This document shows, piece after piece, positions 49,290 through 61,334 of a DNA stretch of 64,000 nt (its first letter is position 1; the number at the start of each line of letters is the position of its first letter). Source of the DNA: Castor canadensis (lineage: Eukaryota; Chordata; Mammalia; Rodentia; Castoridae); contig NC_133394.1 of the NCBI RefSeq assembly GCF_047511655.1, positions 111,126,343-111,190,342 of the forward strand, written 5' to 3'. The notes beneath the pieces were generated by a model. It was not told the origin of the DNA and did not search any database. It saw nothing but the letters and a program-made list of their open reading frames with translations. A program made the position numbers and the translations under genes.

Positions 49290-51560
49290 GCCTCCAGGGG
49301 CCTATGATCCATATGAAAATAGGGGCCATCTCATTGACCTAATGGTGGATACTGCATACCTCTAGTGATGGTAGAATTAAAGCTAGAGCCATCCTTGTTA
49401 TCCAGAAGCAATATCACATTCCTCACAAGGCCCAAATTGGGATCCAAAAGCATCTTGGCAGACTACCTCCATGCAGTCAACTCAGCAACTGCCACTTTAC
49501 ACCCTGTGGTCCCAAACCCATACTGCTTTTGGGCCTTATCCCATCTGAGGTAAAGTTCTTTTATCTGCCTGGACCTTAAGGACACATTTTTGTGCATCCA
49601 CCTGGCCCCACAGAGCCAACCCATCTTTGCCTTCCAATGGGAAAGTCCTGGTACTGGAGAAAAGGGACACACTCCTCCAGTACACAGATGATCTTCTGTT
49701 GACTGGACCAACTCAGGAGGATTGTGTGAAAGGAACTCATCTTCTCTCCCTTTTGTGGAAGGCAGGATATAAGGTTTCCCAAAAGAAAGCCCAGATTTGC
49801 CAGGATACTATCAAATACCTTGGGTTTCACCTGTCACAAGGACAACATAAACTGGGCCCTGAGAGGAAAAAGGCTGTCTGTTCCATTCTGGCCCCAAAGA
49901 CCCATCAACAGATTAGAGAATTTCTAGAGACTACAGGTTTCTTCTGGATCTGGATTCCCAATTACTCTCTGTTTACAAACCCCTTTATAAAGCCACAAAG
50001 TGAGGAGAACAGAAACCCATGATATGGGGAGAGGAGCAAAAAAATAAATAAATAAAGGGCCTTTAAAAAAATTAAGAGGGCACTCACAAATGCCCCTGCT
50101 CTGGGTCTGCCAGATGTGATGAAGCCCTTCTCCTATATGTGCATGAGAGACTGGGTACAGCTGTGGGAGTCTTGACCCAGCTGCCAGGTTCTTGGCACCA
50201 CCTGGTGGCCTATTTATCAAAGCAACTTGATGCAGTTTCCCAAGGCTGGCTGCCCTGCCTTCCCACCCTTGCAGCCACTGCTGTCTTGGTGGCTGAAGCA
50301 GACAAACTTACTTTGGGACAAGAACTCACAGTCCAAGTTCGTGCACTGCTAGTCATGCACTGTGGAAGACACCAGAAGAGGGAGACAACAGCTGTTCAGG
50401 GAAACTGAGAAGCTGATAGGGAAGTCAAAAGAGCAGCATTCACAGCAGGACAAACTTCAACTTCATTAACAGCTGCCTTGTTCCTGTGACCTTTACCTGA
50501 ATGGGACCCACGATACACACCACAAGAACAGGCTTGGTTTAAGACTGAGGGGGAAAATTTTCTACCAGGCAGATGGTGGAAGTTTGCCGATGGCCGTATT
50601 GAAATACCAGAATTTGTCAAGCAGTTCCATGAAGGAACTCACTCAGGGCAAACAGCTCTCAAGCCCACCTTGGCCCAGCATTTTATGTCCCCAAGCTCTC
50701 CAGCATATGTGAGAGGTACAGTCCATGTGCCAAAAATGATCCCCGACAAGGGCCAAGAGTACCACCCTAGGTGCAAGGTGTTGGAGGAACTCTTTTTGAA
50801 AACCTGATTGTGGATTTTACTGAGATGCCATGGGCCAGAGGATGTAAATATTTGCTGGTATTTTTCTACACCTTCTCAGGATGGGTAAAAGCCTTCCCTA
50901 CTTGGACTGAGAAAGTCCAGGACGCGGCCAGGTGACTGTTAAAAGATATCATCCCTGGGTTCAGAATACCTGTGTCTATTGGATCGGACAATGAGCTGGC
51001 CTTCGTGGCTGAGGTGGTACAGTCAGTAGCTAAGGGCTAAGGAATAATTTGGAGACTGCACACGGCCTACCATCCCCAGAGTTCAGGGAAAATAAAAGGT
51101 ATAAACAGGATTCTAAAATTGCAATTGGGAAAATTATGCCAGGAGACCCACCTACAATGGGATCAGTTACTGCCCATAGCCTTGCTTAGGGTTAGGTCTA
51201 GCCTCACCAAGCAGACAGGTCTCTCTCCTTTTGAAATTCTTTTTGGGCACCCACACCCTTTAGTCAGGGCCTATGGGGGACCTTAAGGAAATAGGTGACC
51301 TCACCCCCAGACAGCAGATACAGGTCCTTGGGTTGACTCTCTAAAAAGTCAGTAACTGGGCAAGAGAGAGACTCTCTGTTAGCCTGACAACTCCCATGCA
51401 CCCTTATAAACCAGGGGGTGCTGTTTGGGTAAAGGAATGGAATGTCCAACCACTAAAGCCCCACTGGAGGGGCCCTTTTGTTGTCGTTTTATCCACTACC
51501 ACCACAGTTAAGAAAGTAGAGATTGGTCCCTGAACCCAACCATAACCAAGTGAAGCCAGC
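49290..51560 (+). pseudogene. pol: ERV pro-pol pseudogene
   Basis: A protease active-site-like VDT is visible near 49346 and then the frame is lost. This suggests a deletion between protease and the reverse-transcriptase fingers. Reverse transcriptase is recognisable from about 49500, with the catalytic YTDD at 49681-49692 inside an open stretch of 49627-50019. A tether/RNase H portion (50139-50405) is shortened. Integrase follows from about 50560, with an HHCC-region His pair, a catalytic-domain VDF motif near 50813 and a GSDN motif near 50983. The third catalytic acidic position (S-S-G-x-x-E context) is Lys at 51095-51097, and the C-terminal GPF motif is near 51472. Multiple stops and frameshifts are present. 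Confidence 0.85.
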
Positions 51561-51599
51561 TTCCCTTGAGTCAGGGTGCATCCCTGACCCAGCCTCACC

Positions 51600-52110
51600 A
51601 TGCAAGATCATCCTCCGGAATGCCTGTGCCCTTCCCCAGCAGGACCCTGCTTCCCAAGAGACAACGGGAGACCATGGATGACAAGATGTCAGCCCTGCTC
51701 TGGTCACTCCAGGAGCTGACTGGTCTAATCATTGCAGAAGCTTGAGGAATCACCCATCTCACCTTTGAGGATGAGTACCTTCTGTGTTTTCTTCTTGTTC
51801 ATCTTAGTCAGCTCTCTACCTGGGGAGCTCTCTACCCCAGGCCTTGGACTTGTTACCAAAACTCTGGTTTTCCATACTTATTATTCTTTTGCAGACCTGA
51901 AAGGGATGGAGTCCCAATGACCAGGGGACTGGTTCTCAACCCTAGGTGGGTTCAAAACCTTAATAGGAGCAAGGTTCCTTGTCTTAGGAGCATGTGTGCT
52001 ATTACCCTGCCTAATCCCCCTGGAACTGCAGTCTTTCAGGACCGTTATGGAAGCCACTATAAAAAGAAAAACAGCTGCTCATGTAACACACTATAAACAT
52101 ATAACCCCCT
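51600..52110 (+). pseudogene. env: ERV env remnant (mostly deleted)
   Basis: Only about 0.5 kb remains between integrase and the 3' LTR. It holds a short N-terminal stretch with a hydrophobic signal-like segment (51774-51830), then a jump to a hydrophobic membrane-anchor and tail-like stretch (51935-52080). Nearly all surface-subunit and most transmembrane-subunit sequence is missing. Identification is by position and hydrophobicity pattern, and exact boundaries are uncertain. Confidence 0.6.
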
Positions 52111-52150
52111 AGATCAAGATGATGCTCTGACCCAAAAGTATTTCTGAATA

Positions 52151-52162
52151 ACAAAGGGGAAA
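52151..52162 (+). other. ERV polypurine tract
   Basis: acaaaggggaaa immediately precedes the 3' LTR TG, as expected for plus-strand priming. Confidence 0.65.
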
Positions 52163-52490
52163 TGCAGCAGCAAAGCAGGGGAGGGGGAGGAGAGATTAAT
52201 GCGTGCTACAGTGAAACAAAGAAAAAATAGAGTTGGGGAATGTTATCTGGAGACCAGGGAAGGGTCAACTCGCCCCAGAAGTTAAAGTGGCCAATGAAAT
52301 AACATGTGACTATGTATGGGACAAGCTGTTACCCCCCATTTTTGTAACCTGCTCTAAGTGGTATATAAAAAAGGTCCCCTTTGTTCTCAGGGCTCAGCCC
52401 TTGGACTTGAATCCACTACAGGCTTGCTTTAAAAACTTGCTTCCCGAAAGCTTTTGTGCTCCGTCTCTCTGTCTGAGCCCTCCTGCAACA
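52163..52490 (+). repeat. ERV 3' LTR
   Basis: It starts tgcagcagcaaagcagggg and ends tcctgcaaca. A TATA-like tatataaaa is near 52360. The poly(A) signal position reads ttaaaaa instead of AATAAA, so it has decayed relative to the 5' copy. Confidence 0.9.
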
Positions 52491-52494
52491 ATCT

Positions 52495-55400
52495 GTCTTC
52501 AAAGGCATTCCAGTTTGAGACTCAATTTTAGAATAAGTCATAATAAATGTTAACGGAAGACATGTAAGATGATGAAAGGGCAAACTAATATTTTGAAATA
52601 AGGATGTCTTCCTTTTCTCTCTATAGGAGTCCTTTCCCTCCCTTCTGTCCCAGCAGACTCTGGCCTCATTGCCTTGGGGGAGGAATGTCGCAAGGGAGAA
52701 GACAGATACAGCTTAGAAGTGGTTTTGCTCCTTGTTCCAAAACTTAAACCCTTAAGGCATCCTAGGGTTGAAGCTTGGTGGAGATTAAAGGAGAAGAATT
52801 TGTGTCATCTCCAGACTGCAAAGAGTTGTCCACAGGTGGGGAGAAAAAGAGGGAAATGGGAAGTCGTGAAGTCTAGGAACAGAAAGAAGTGTGCCTGGGT
52901 TGGCAATTCAGTCACTATAAAGAGAAGAAAACTCCGGAGAGAAAATGGCTGTGTCTAGGCAGATAGGATCAAGTACAGCCTGGCAAAGACTCCTACATCC
53001 CAGGCAGGACAGGAATGCCTCATAAAGCTGGAGGACCCTAAGGGCACACACAGAGAAGGAGGGACAGCATGTCTTAGCAATAACCAGTGTGGACTGGGGC
53101 CAGAGGATCTTCCCATCTGCTCCCAACTTCTACCACTTGGGTGGCTCCTGGAGCCCCAGAAAAGTGTGAGGCTGTTTTTCTGCCAGCTGGGTGGGAAAAA
53201 AATTTAGGGTCAGAAAGCAAAGGTGAGTTTTAGAGAATAAGGTTATGTTTTTCATAGGCCTGAGTTTGTGCCTGTATTTCAAGACAGAGATGTTGGCAAG
53301 AGGCCTGAGAGTAAAGGATGCAGTGGTCCCAGGCTGCAGAAGGTTGGGGTCTGAGTGTGGAGGGCCTGTGTTACGCCTTCTAGATTGGCCAACGTTACAT
53401 TTGGGGAGGGACAAAGTGAAGTGGTTGATGATCAACAACATACACACACTTGCCAATCTTGCCATAATTTTAAAGAATGAGTCATCTTAGAGTTGTCATA
53501 CTTTCAAGTACTTTGTTAAGCACCTTCATACATGCTTATGGGTGTGATGGATCCTATGATGGCATTGCTAAGCTGCAGTGTTTACTTAATAAACACCCCG
53601 AGAGGACTTGGAACTTTTCCTATGAAGAGTGAATTTTGTTCCTCTTAATATGTGGATTTAATGCTTATGATAGTCACCACTTGGTTCTTAGTCTTTATGC
53701 CTTGCAAGTTTCAATGCACCTTCATGCAAAATAAAGAACTGAAAATATGTTTTAGCCTGACCGGTGTTGAATGCATCAAGAATTCCCAAAAGATGTATCA
53801 TTCAGCCAGTCAACTTGTCCACCACTTTATCTATTTTTTTTTTAATGAGTAAATTTCTTTTTAGCTGTTTTAGGTTTATAGAAAAATAAGGCAAAAAAAA
53901 AAAAAAGAGTTCTTATATACCTCTTTATACCCCCTTCCAGTTTCTGATTTAACGTCTTGCATAAGTAGGGTACAGCTGTTAAACAACTGATGAGCCAAAA
54001 TTGATGGGTTATTATTAACTGAAGTCCTTAGTTTACATCAAGATTCATGTTCTATGAATTTGGACAGATGCACTTGTCCACCATGTGACATCATACACAG
54101 AATTTGTACTGCCCTAAAAATCCTCTGGGCCACACCTACACATCGCTCCTTCCCTCCCTTGCTCCTCCAATCCTAGAACTCATGCCAACTTTCTTTCTTT
54201 TTTTTAATATAAAATATTTTATATATACCAAAAGCATTTTTCAAAGGCATTAAGGAAAAAAAGAGAAAAAGCACTTCAAAAAGAGGTAGAGAGAGATAAA
54301 AACATATAAAGTATACTACCAATCCTCAAAATTAAATCATTTATGCCAATTTTTTTATTAATCGAATGAACAACTCCAGAGAAAATGAGAACCCAATAAA
54401 TACAAGCACCACTTAGTTTAAATTAAGCCCCCCTCATTATCCGTAGGCTTATGTATGTATTTCCATAGCCGTGGGAGCTGTGAGTATTATTTTGCACTTT
54501 GATCAGCATCATTTCAGGATCTGTTTCCATGTACTACAGAGTCCATGTTGCTAATCTTGCTACAATGTGTAAGGGTGAATTTTATATAGATGCCATGGTG
54601 TTTCAGGATGAATTGCCCTAGGGTTGTAAGATGTTGGTTCAAGTATCAGTTCTTCAACATAAACAGTTGACATTGGATACAATTTGACTCTTGTGAAGGA
54701 AATGAAGTTTAGCTTTTGTCCACCCCTTCACAGAGAGTCCTGTTTGGTTAAGGATTAAACTTCTAGAGAGCTCTTATTATTGGAGATTCATTTTCCCGCA
54801 GGAATAAGTGAGTGAGAGATATATCCCTGTAGTGTTAAAAATCTGTAACCATCAGACACATTTTTACTTCAGAGATGCTTTTAATGTTTGAAACTCTTTT
54901 TAAATCTTCCCCATAGGACTGTCTCCTAAATTAATAGCCCAGTATTCATTTGGTTTACTCATGGCATCTTAACACATCAACTTCTACTCTGGACTTTTTG
55001 ATCTATAGTTGCATTTTTCAGCCCTAATTTTAGCAACACCATAACTTGAATAATATTTTTATAGGATTTCTTTATTCTTTCAAATTGAGTTAATAGTCAA
55101 CATTAGAATAACAATGGAATGGACACTGAAATCACTCACAAAATTTCAAATGTCTTCAAATAATTGCAGTTCTCCTGACAGTGAGGATTACAGTTTTCTA
55201 GCTAAAGGGAACTTCTTAGATGCAAGGCAGTGATAACAGTTTACAAATCACTTCCTTATACAGCAAGACAATATTTTATATCACTCTACTTTAAGTGCAC
55301 AAAATCCAACTTGCTTAGAATGTTTCCTCAGTAGATTGTATTCCACAGTGGAGTCCTCTGCATTGCACACACCGTAACAACCCTCATTTATTTTGTCCCC

Positions 55401-55850
55401 TTTAAGCTACAACTTAACTTTATATTTTAACAATAAAAATAAAATTTCTTTTGGAATATAAACTTGAAGTTTTCATTTTTTCAACATGGAACGGTCACAA
55501 CAACTAACTTAAAGAGTTGTCCTCAGGCTACTCTGGGACCAGCCTGCCTCTTGGGTCCTGCTTTTCCTCGTCTTGTGAATTTCCTTTGCGTAGACCGTTG
55601 GCCAGTCTGTGGGCCTGGTTTGCCATTTTCCAGGCAGGACTTACATCCTCCACGCTGAAGGGAGGCCCCACCAGAAGCCTTGGAACAGCCAGTTTCAGCC
55701 AGCTTCTTACACTCTTTTAGGTACATGAAGATGTCTCAGCATTGCTGCTGGCCTTAGCTGTGACCCTGCAGTCCCTAGGAATGCTGGGAACGATTTTCCT
55801 GAAGTCAGACTAGGTTACAGCAGCCACTCGTGCCTATCACTGCTATGGTA
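52495..55850. other. Intergenic flank, no gene seen
   Basis: 53850-54180 resembles an ancient L1 segment (agaaaaataaggcaaa ... acgtcttgcataagtagggtacagctgtt ... ttaactgaagtccttagtttacatcaag ... actgccctaaaaatcctctgggcc). The rest appears unique, AT-rich and noncoding. Confidence 0.5.
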
Positions 55851-55854
55851 TCAG

Positions 55855-56800
55855 TTATTTTGTTTTTACTATTGAGTCAGATGTAGGAGTTCCTTCTGTA
55901 TTTTGGAGATCGTTCCCTTATTAACTATATGGTTTGCAAATACAGTCTGCCCCATTATCCCTGAGCGCCACCTTCACACACTGATTGTAAATATTTGGGA
56001 GAAAAAATTGTGACTATACTGATCCTGTGGAGACTTTCTTGTCACCATTCCCCAAACAATGCAGTATAACAATTGTTTACCAAGCATTAATATTGTCTTT
56101 GGTATTTAAGTTATCTAGAGATTATTTAAAGTGCATGGAAGGGTGTGTGTGTGATGTGTAACTGCCACACCATTTAATGTAAGGCACTTGAGCACCGTGA
56201 ATATCCATGGTGGGGGGGTCCTGGACCCATCCCTAATTGACACCAAGGGACAGATATTCTTGGGTTGCTTCTCAGTTTGCTGGCTGTTTCCTTTGCTGTG
56301 CAGAAAGAAGCTTTTCAATTTAATGTAGTCCTCGTTGCTTACTTTAGTTTACGCTGCCTATGCTTTTGATGTTGTGTAGCAAAGAAATGGAGACAACCTA
56401 AATGGCCATCAACAGGTGACTGGATAGGGAAAATGCATTGTATACATACAATGAAACAACCTTCCATGTGTAACAATGTAGATAAACACCGAGGATGTCA
56501 TGGTAAGTGAAATAAAGCAGACACAGAGTGACAGAAACTGCACGATCCACTTAAGTGAGGTGTCGGACATAGTCAAACTCATAGATTAGAAAAATGGAAT
56601 GATGGCTTCCGGGGGCTGGAGGAAGGGAAAATGAGGAGTTATGGTCCTAATGAGCATAGTTTCAGTCAATCAAGATGAAAAGTTCTAGACAGCCGCCACA
56701 TAACACTACCTGTAATCAGCAAACTTGTATTTGGAAATACTTAAGAATTTGTTAGGGGGTAGATCTCTTGCTCAGTGGCCTTACTACAATAAAACAGAAA
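55855..56800 (+). repeat. Ancient L1 3' region, interrupted by a Tigger-like element
   Basis: L1 signatures flank the DNA transposon: gagatcgttcccttattaactatatggtttgcaaata to the left; cagtttgctggctgtttcctttgctgtgcagaaagaagcttttcaatttaatgtag to the right. Later phrases include ctaaatggccatcaacagg, gtaagtgaaataaagcagacacagag and atggcttccgggggctgg. Confidence 0.65.
55943..56254 (-). mobile_element. Tigger/MER2-like DNA transposon inside old L1
   Basis: It is flanked by TA at 55941-55942 and 56255-56256. The reverse complement of its right end (gatgggtccaggacc ... caccatgga ... aagtgccttacattaaatggtgtggc) matches the left end of the element at 46113. The L1 reads on across the insertion point. 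Confidence 0.65.
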
Positions 56801-56965
56801 TTTTTTAAGTATGTCAATTAGCATATGAACTGAGCAAAAGAAAATACATCCAGCTTGTATCAAACATCTGAATTGGCCAATCAAAGTTGATAAAACAAGA
56901 TATTAAAATAGGAAGACCTCCCTTACTGTGGAATATTTGACAGAGTATGAAAATACAGAGACCTT

Positions 56966-57052
56966 GTGTGTGGCTGGAGCTATGGCTTAAGTGGTAGAGC
57001 GCCTGCCTAGCAAGTGCAAGGCCCTGAGTTCAAATGCCAGCAATGTCAAGTA
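56966..57052 (+). repeat. tRNA-derived SINE
   Basis: tggctggagctatggcttaagtggtagagcgcctgcctagcaagtgcaaggccctgagttcaaatgcc. Confidence 0.9.
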
Positions 57053-57339
57053 AATTAATTAGCTAATTAATTTAACTAAATTAAATATCCACATGGAGAC
57101 CTAGTATACTTCTTGTGTGAAGTCCTCCCAAAGATCTGTAACCTCACTCCTTGTTGCTTCTCTGATCCCTGTCCACTATTCTCCCCTTGCTCCCGAGGGA
57201 AGGGGAAAGAGAGCTCAGGGGTGTCATTAACATCAAAGAATCATATTTAAAATCCAGAAGAGATCATGCTTCTTATTAGTGACTGTGAACTGCTGAGTCC
57301 ACACTGGTTCTCACATCACTCAGGGAGCTTTGTTAAGGC

Positions 57340-57642
57340 CTGAATTATGTTTCTGCAAAACTCGTATATTGAAGCCCTAACTCCCAGAATCTCACAATGT
57401 GATCGTATTTGGAGGTGGAGCCTTTAAAAAGGTAATCCAGTTAAAATGAGGTCAGTAGGGTGCACCCTAATCCAATCAGACTGGTAGCCCTGTAAGATGA
57501 GGACACCGGCGCATGTACAGGGGGAGGACCATGAGAGGGCAGAGATGGCCAAAGATAGACTTAGGAGAAAGCCACCATAGAGACACCTTGATCTCAGGCT
57601 TCCAGCCTCCAGAAGTGAGGGATAATAAATGCCTCTGTCTCT
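57340..57642 (+). repeat. MLT1-like MaLR LTR
   Basis: The order matches MLT1: cctgaattatgtttctgcaaaactcgtatattgaagccctaactccc, gtatttggaggtggagcctttaaa, ttaaaatgaggtcagtagggtgcaccctaatccaatcagactgg, and accttgatctcaggcttccagcctcc. Confidence 0.8.
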
Positions 57643-58334
57643 GGAACTTCGCCAGCCCAGCCAACCAATGAGCATCTCCTGGGAGTGCCTTACGAATACT
57701 CATTCCAAAGCTCCAGCTCAGACCCCTGGAACTGAGTTTAGCAAGTCCTCCTGGCGATGATTGCACAGCTAAAGTCGGAGCACTGCTGCTCCACAGGAGG
57801 GGCCTGGGCAGCTTTTGGAACCAAGCACGCCTGGGCCTCGCCTTGAAATTCTGATTCAGATGGCCAAGGCTGCATGATTAGGGGTTGCAAAGGTGGTCCC
57901 AACTTCAGTGTTTTTATAAAGGTCCTCTGTTGATTCTAACGGGAAGGCAAGGTTGAGATGCCCTGGTGGAGAGCCTGCTGGCCTGGTCACAGGTACTTAG
58001 AGAAACTGAGGCAGATTACCACCTCCCTAGCCTAAGGAGCTTCTTCTGCAGTAGGTTTCTTGAAGAGCAAGCTGGGTCTCTTCTTAGAGATAATACAGGG
58101 CTCTTCCTCCGCCTGTGGATCACAACTCCCTCTGTGGCAGGGGAAACACTGGGGACAGAGGAGCATTTTACTAAGTAGAGTAGCTTGGCCCACCAGGCAG
58201 AGTCACAGGCTGTGGGTCTGGCGCTGCTGTCCTTCTGTCTTATATAGGACTCAATGTGCAAGACCTCTCCAGGATAGCTTAAGAGTGTAGAGTGCTATTT
58301 TTCAGAAGGGCTTAGTAGGGCTTGGAGTTTTATT

Positions 58335-58648
58335 GGGGGGCAGGTACTGGGGATTGAACCCAGGACTTCCCCCATGTGCTGTACCACCTGAGCTACACCC
58401 CTGGCTCCCCACCCTTTTTTTGAGGCAGGATCTCATCATATAACACAGGCTGACCTCAAACTCATGGTCCTCCTACCTCAAGCTCCCTATTGCTGGGATT
58501 ACGGGCATGAACCACCATGCCTAGCTGTATTTTTGGTTCAGGGTCTTGCAATCTTTTTCCCCATGTTGGCCTTGAACTCTTGATCCTCCTCCCTCTGCCT
58601 GTTGAGTAGCTGAGATAACAGACATGAGTCACTGTGCCTGGTGTATAA
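58335..58648 (-). repeat. Composite SINE (antisense)
   Basis: ggtactggggattgaacccaggacttcccccatgtgctgtaccacctgagctac, then two antisense B1-like segments ending gacatgagtcactgtgcctgg. Confidence 0.85.
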
Positions 58649-59215
58649 GGCTTGTATTCTAAGCTTCCAGGCTCTCCATTTAGGGTTTTAAAAACAAAGC
58701 CATGCTAAGGTATAAATGTTTTTAAGATTTAATGAGGTATCTTTTCGGCATGTATTTGCATTTTAAAAGACATAAAGCCATAGCTGTTGAGAAAATAATT
58801 CGAGAGGTGGAATTTCAAGCATGAGCAAACTGGCAAGAGAGATGGGGTTTGGACAGGAAAGCAATAATCCTAATGGTGACATCGCTGAGTGTTTACCATG
58901 TACCAGGCTGTGTTCAGAGTGTTTCACCCATTGTCTCACCATCTTCACCACAGTGCTGGAGGGAAGTTCAGAGAACTTGACCCTGAGCTGTCTACACCCA
59001 TGCAGTTCACTGTCTGCATGAGCATGCCTGCACAATTGCACTGCTTTAGTAATATGGCTTTAGGAAGCTTACCCAGCAAGATGAAGGTGCAAATAACCTT
59101 TGTTGTTACAGTCCTGAAAGTACTGCACTAGCCTCGTCAGCTCTCTAAGACTCCCTCACCTTACAGTGTCTATCAGTCCTCTGCCCAATCTTTTGTTTTG
59201 TTTTGTTTTTACACA

Positions 59216-59432
59216 CAGAGCTCAACCAGTGTGGTAGTAAATGACTGTAAGTCCACGTACTTGGGAGGTGGAAATCAAGAAGCTTGAGGCTGGAGGCCAG
59301 CCCAGGCAAAAAGTTAGTGAGACTCCATCTCAACCAACAAGTTGAGCATGGTGGCAAGCTCCTGCAATCTCAGCTACTGAGGAGGCATAAGTAACAGGAT
59401 CAGGTTCTAGTCTGGTCCTGGCCAAAAAAAAC
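59216..59432 (+). repeat. B1-like double SINE
   Basis: Two related B1-like monomers (ctcaaccagtgtggtagtaaatgactgtaagtcc and gttgagcatggtggcaagctcctgcaatctcag) end in A-rich sequence. Confidence 0.7.
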
Positions 59433-60576
59433 CCTAAAAAAGCCAATCCCATCTCCCCCCGAAAAAAACCCCGAAACCAAATAAACAAAACCCATAACTT
59501 GTAAATGGTAAGACCAGGGTTTGATTCTTGCTATACTGATTCTAGAAGGTACAGTTCCAGTCACACATCTACACTGCCTCCCTGTGACATTTGAAGTCAT
59601 GTGATACAGTCACAGGTTCCTTCCCTATCAATGGCCAGCCACATAATGATAATGCCAGAGAAGCGTGAACTTGAAAAAGTCCCTGACCTAGGCCATGTTT
59701 TGAGTTTGCTGAAACCAGGAGGGTGGAGCTCTTGAGCTCTCCAAACCACCAGGCCACCAGGGGTCATTGCACAGGAAGAGCTGGGTCGCCTGGGCTCTGT
59801 GTTGCTTCCCTTTGATGTCCATCTGCCTGAGCCACAGCCACTCTGGGCCCTTTCCAAGGAGCTGTCTCTCACCACCATGTCCTGGTCCAGGGGTGACTCA
59901 CTCCCCACTTTACATTGAAGGCTAGTTGCTTCTTTCTGGTATCCACTCCTCACAGCCACCTTTCTGCATGCCTGGCCTGACGCCTGCCCTGTCTTGCAAT
60001 CCCACCCAGGGTGCCCAGCATCCTGAAGCTGTAGCAGGCCACGCCTTGGCAGTTGGGAGCAGGAGGGCAGGCAGGTGCACGCTGCTGATGGGTGTGGATG
60101 CACCTTCACTGGGCAATACCTCCCAGATGGAAAAGGAGACTCAACAAAAAACTATGAAAGAACGTGCATCTTCAGGCTCCCTCTTCCATGGCCTGTGCTA
60201 TGTCTGCTGCCAAGGGTGGCCAGGAGCCAGGTCTCCTGAGACAGACCCTTAGGACACAAAGGCTCTAGGAGGAGCAAGGAGATCGCTAAGGTGGATGGCT
60301 TGGGCAATGCACACCTCTGCCTCAGTTCATGAAGGTTCTTACTGGCCAGCCAGGGGTCATTTCCCCTTCAGGTCTGCTATGGGTTGTTCGCATAAGTTGA
60401 TGGGAGGCTTAAAACACCAAAATGAAGAACTGTTTACTTGCTCTTTTAGCAGATCAAAATCAAGGACATGCTCACGAGGCTAGGGACACAAGCTAGCTGC
60501 TGGCAGAACCATTCTGCTTTCCTCCCTCTGGCCCAAAGCGAAACTGCAGGCTGCTCTTCCACCAGTTTATTAACCA

Positions 60577-61333
60577 CAGTGCCCCCCCCCTCCGCCCACC
60601 AATCTATGGTTTCACTTCCCAAAGTTTCTGTTGTCTGCAGTCAACTGTGGTCTAAAAATAGTAAATGGAAAATTCCTGAAATAAATAGTTCATAAGTTTC
60701 AAATTGTATGCTGTTCTGAGTAACAAGATGAACTCTCACACCCTCCCACTCCTCCTACCTGGGACATGAATCCTTTTGTTCAGTGTATCTACGCGGTATA
60801 TGCTACACACCCATTAGTCAGTCACTTACCCATCTCACTTATCAGGTTGACTGTCCCTGTTGCAATATCAAAGCATTTGTGTTAAAGTAACCCTTTACTT
60901 GATAATGTCCCTATAGTGCAAAAGTAGCAATGCTGGTGGTTCAGATATGCCAGAAAGAAGACATAAAGCGCTTCCTTTAAGCAAGAAGGTAAGCTTAATA
61001 AGAAAAAGGCTGCACACAGGATCACCTGAAGTCAGAAGGTTGATAGCAGCCTAATGTCACGTCACCTTTCCCTCATCTCGCATCATCACAGGAAAAGTAC
61101 AGTAAGATATATTGAGAGAGAAAGAGAGAGAGGCAATTTGCATCATTTTATTATGTCCTATGGTATTGCTAGGTATTGCTTTAATTTCTTACTGTGCCTA
61201 AGTTATGTTAAACATTACATTAAGTAAACACGTATAGGAAAAACATAATATATAAAGGGTTCACCGTTCTCCTGTTTCTCATGTCTACTAGGGGAGTTGG
61301 AACATATCACCCAAGGAGAAGGGAAAATTACTG
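60577..61333 (+). mobile_element. Internally deleted Tigger-type DNA transposon
   Basis: It begins CAGTGCCCCC and ends ATTACTG. Internal Tigger-like sequence includes atggtttcacttcccaaag, cagtcaactgtggtctaaaaatagtaaatggaaaattcc and aaataaatagttcataagtttcaaattg. A decayed transposase N-terminal region follows (gcaaaagtagcaatgctggtggttcagatatgcc), then a jump to the 3' noncoding part. No functional transposase remains. Confidence 0.75.
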
Positions 61334-61334
61334 T

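Larger units (their letters stand above)
46738..52490 (+). mobile_element. Decayed class I endogenous retrovirus (gammaretrovirus-like provirus)
   Basis: About 5.75 kb is bounded by two homologous LTRs with TG...CA ends and flanked by the identical 4-bp duplication ATCT at 46734-46737 and 52491-52494. The order is 5' LTR, primer-binding site, leader, gag, protease remnant, reverse transcriptase, RNase H remnant, integrase, a short env remnant, polypurine tract and 3' LTR. Pol motifs and the 4-bp duplication point to class I ERVs. Every gene carries stops, frameshifts or deletions, so this is a fossil with no coding competence. It lies outside any recognised gene. Confidence 0.9.
57650..60576. 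other. Intergenic flank, no gene seen
   Basis: It contains the SINEs at 58335 and 59216 and a MIR-like piece at 58870-58960 (gagtgtttaccatgtaccaggctgtgttcag). The longest antisense open frame here (59597-60109) has no domain or homology that I recognise. Confidence 0.5.

Noticed and set aside
56966-57052. Possible tRNA gene (A-box and B-box-like motifs)
   Set aside because: The same unit recurs many times with A tails and lacks a foldable mature tRNA, so it is a tRNA-derived SINE. The same reasoning applies to the other copies.
59597-60109. 170-residue - strand open frame
   Set aside because: The composition is unstructured, there is no domain or signal, and no exon boundaries or poly(A) context support it.
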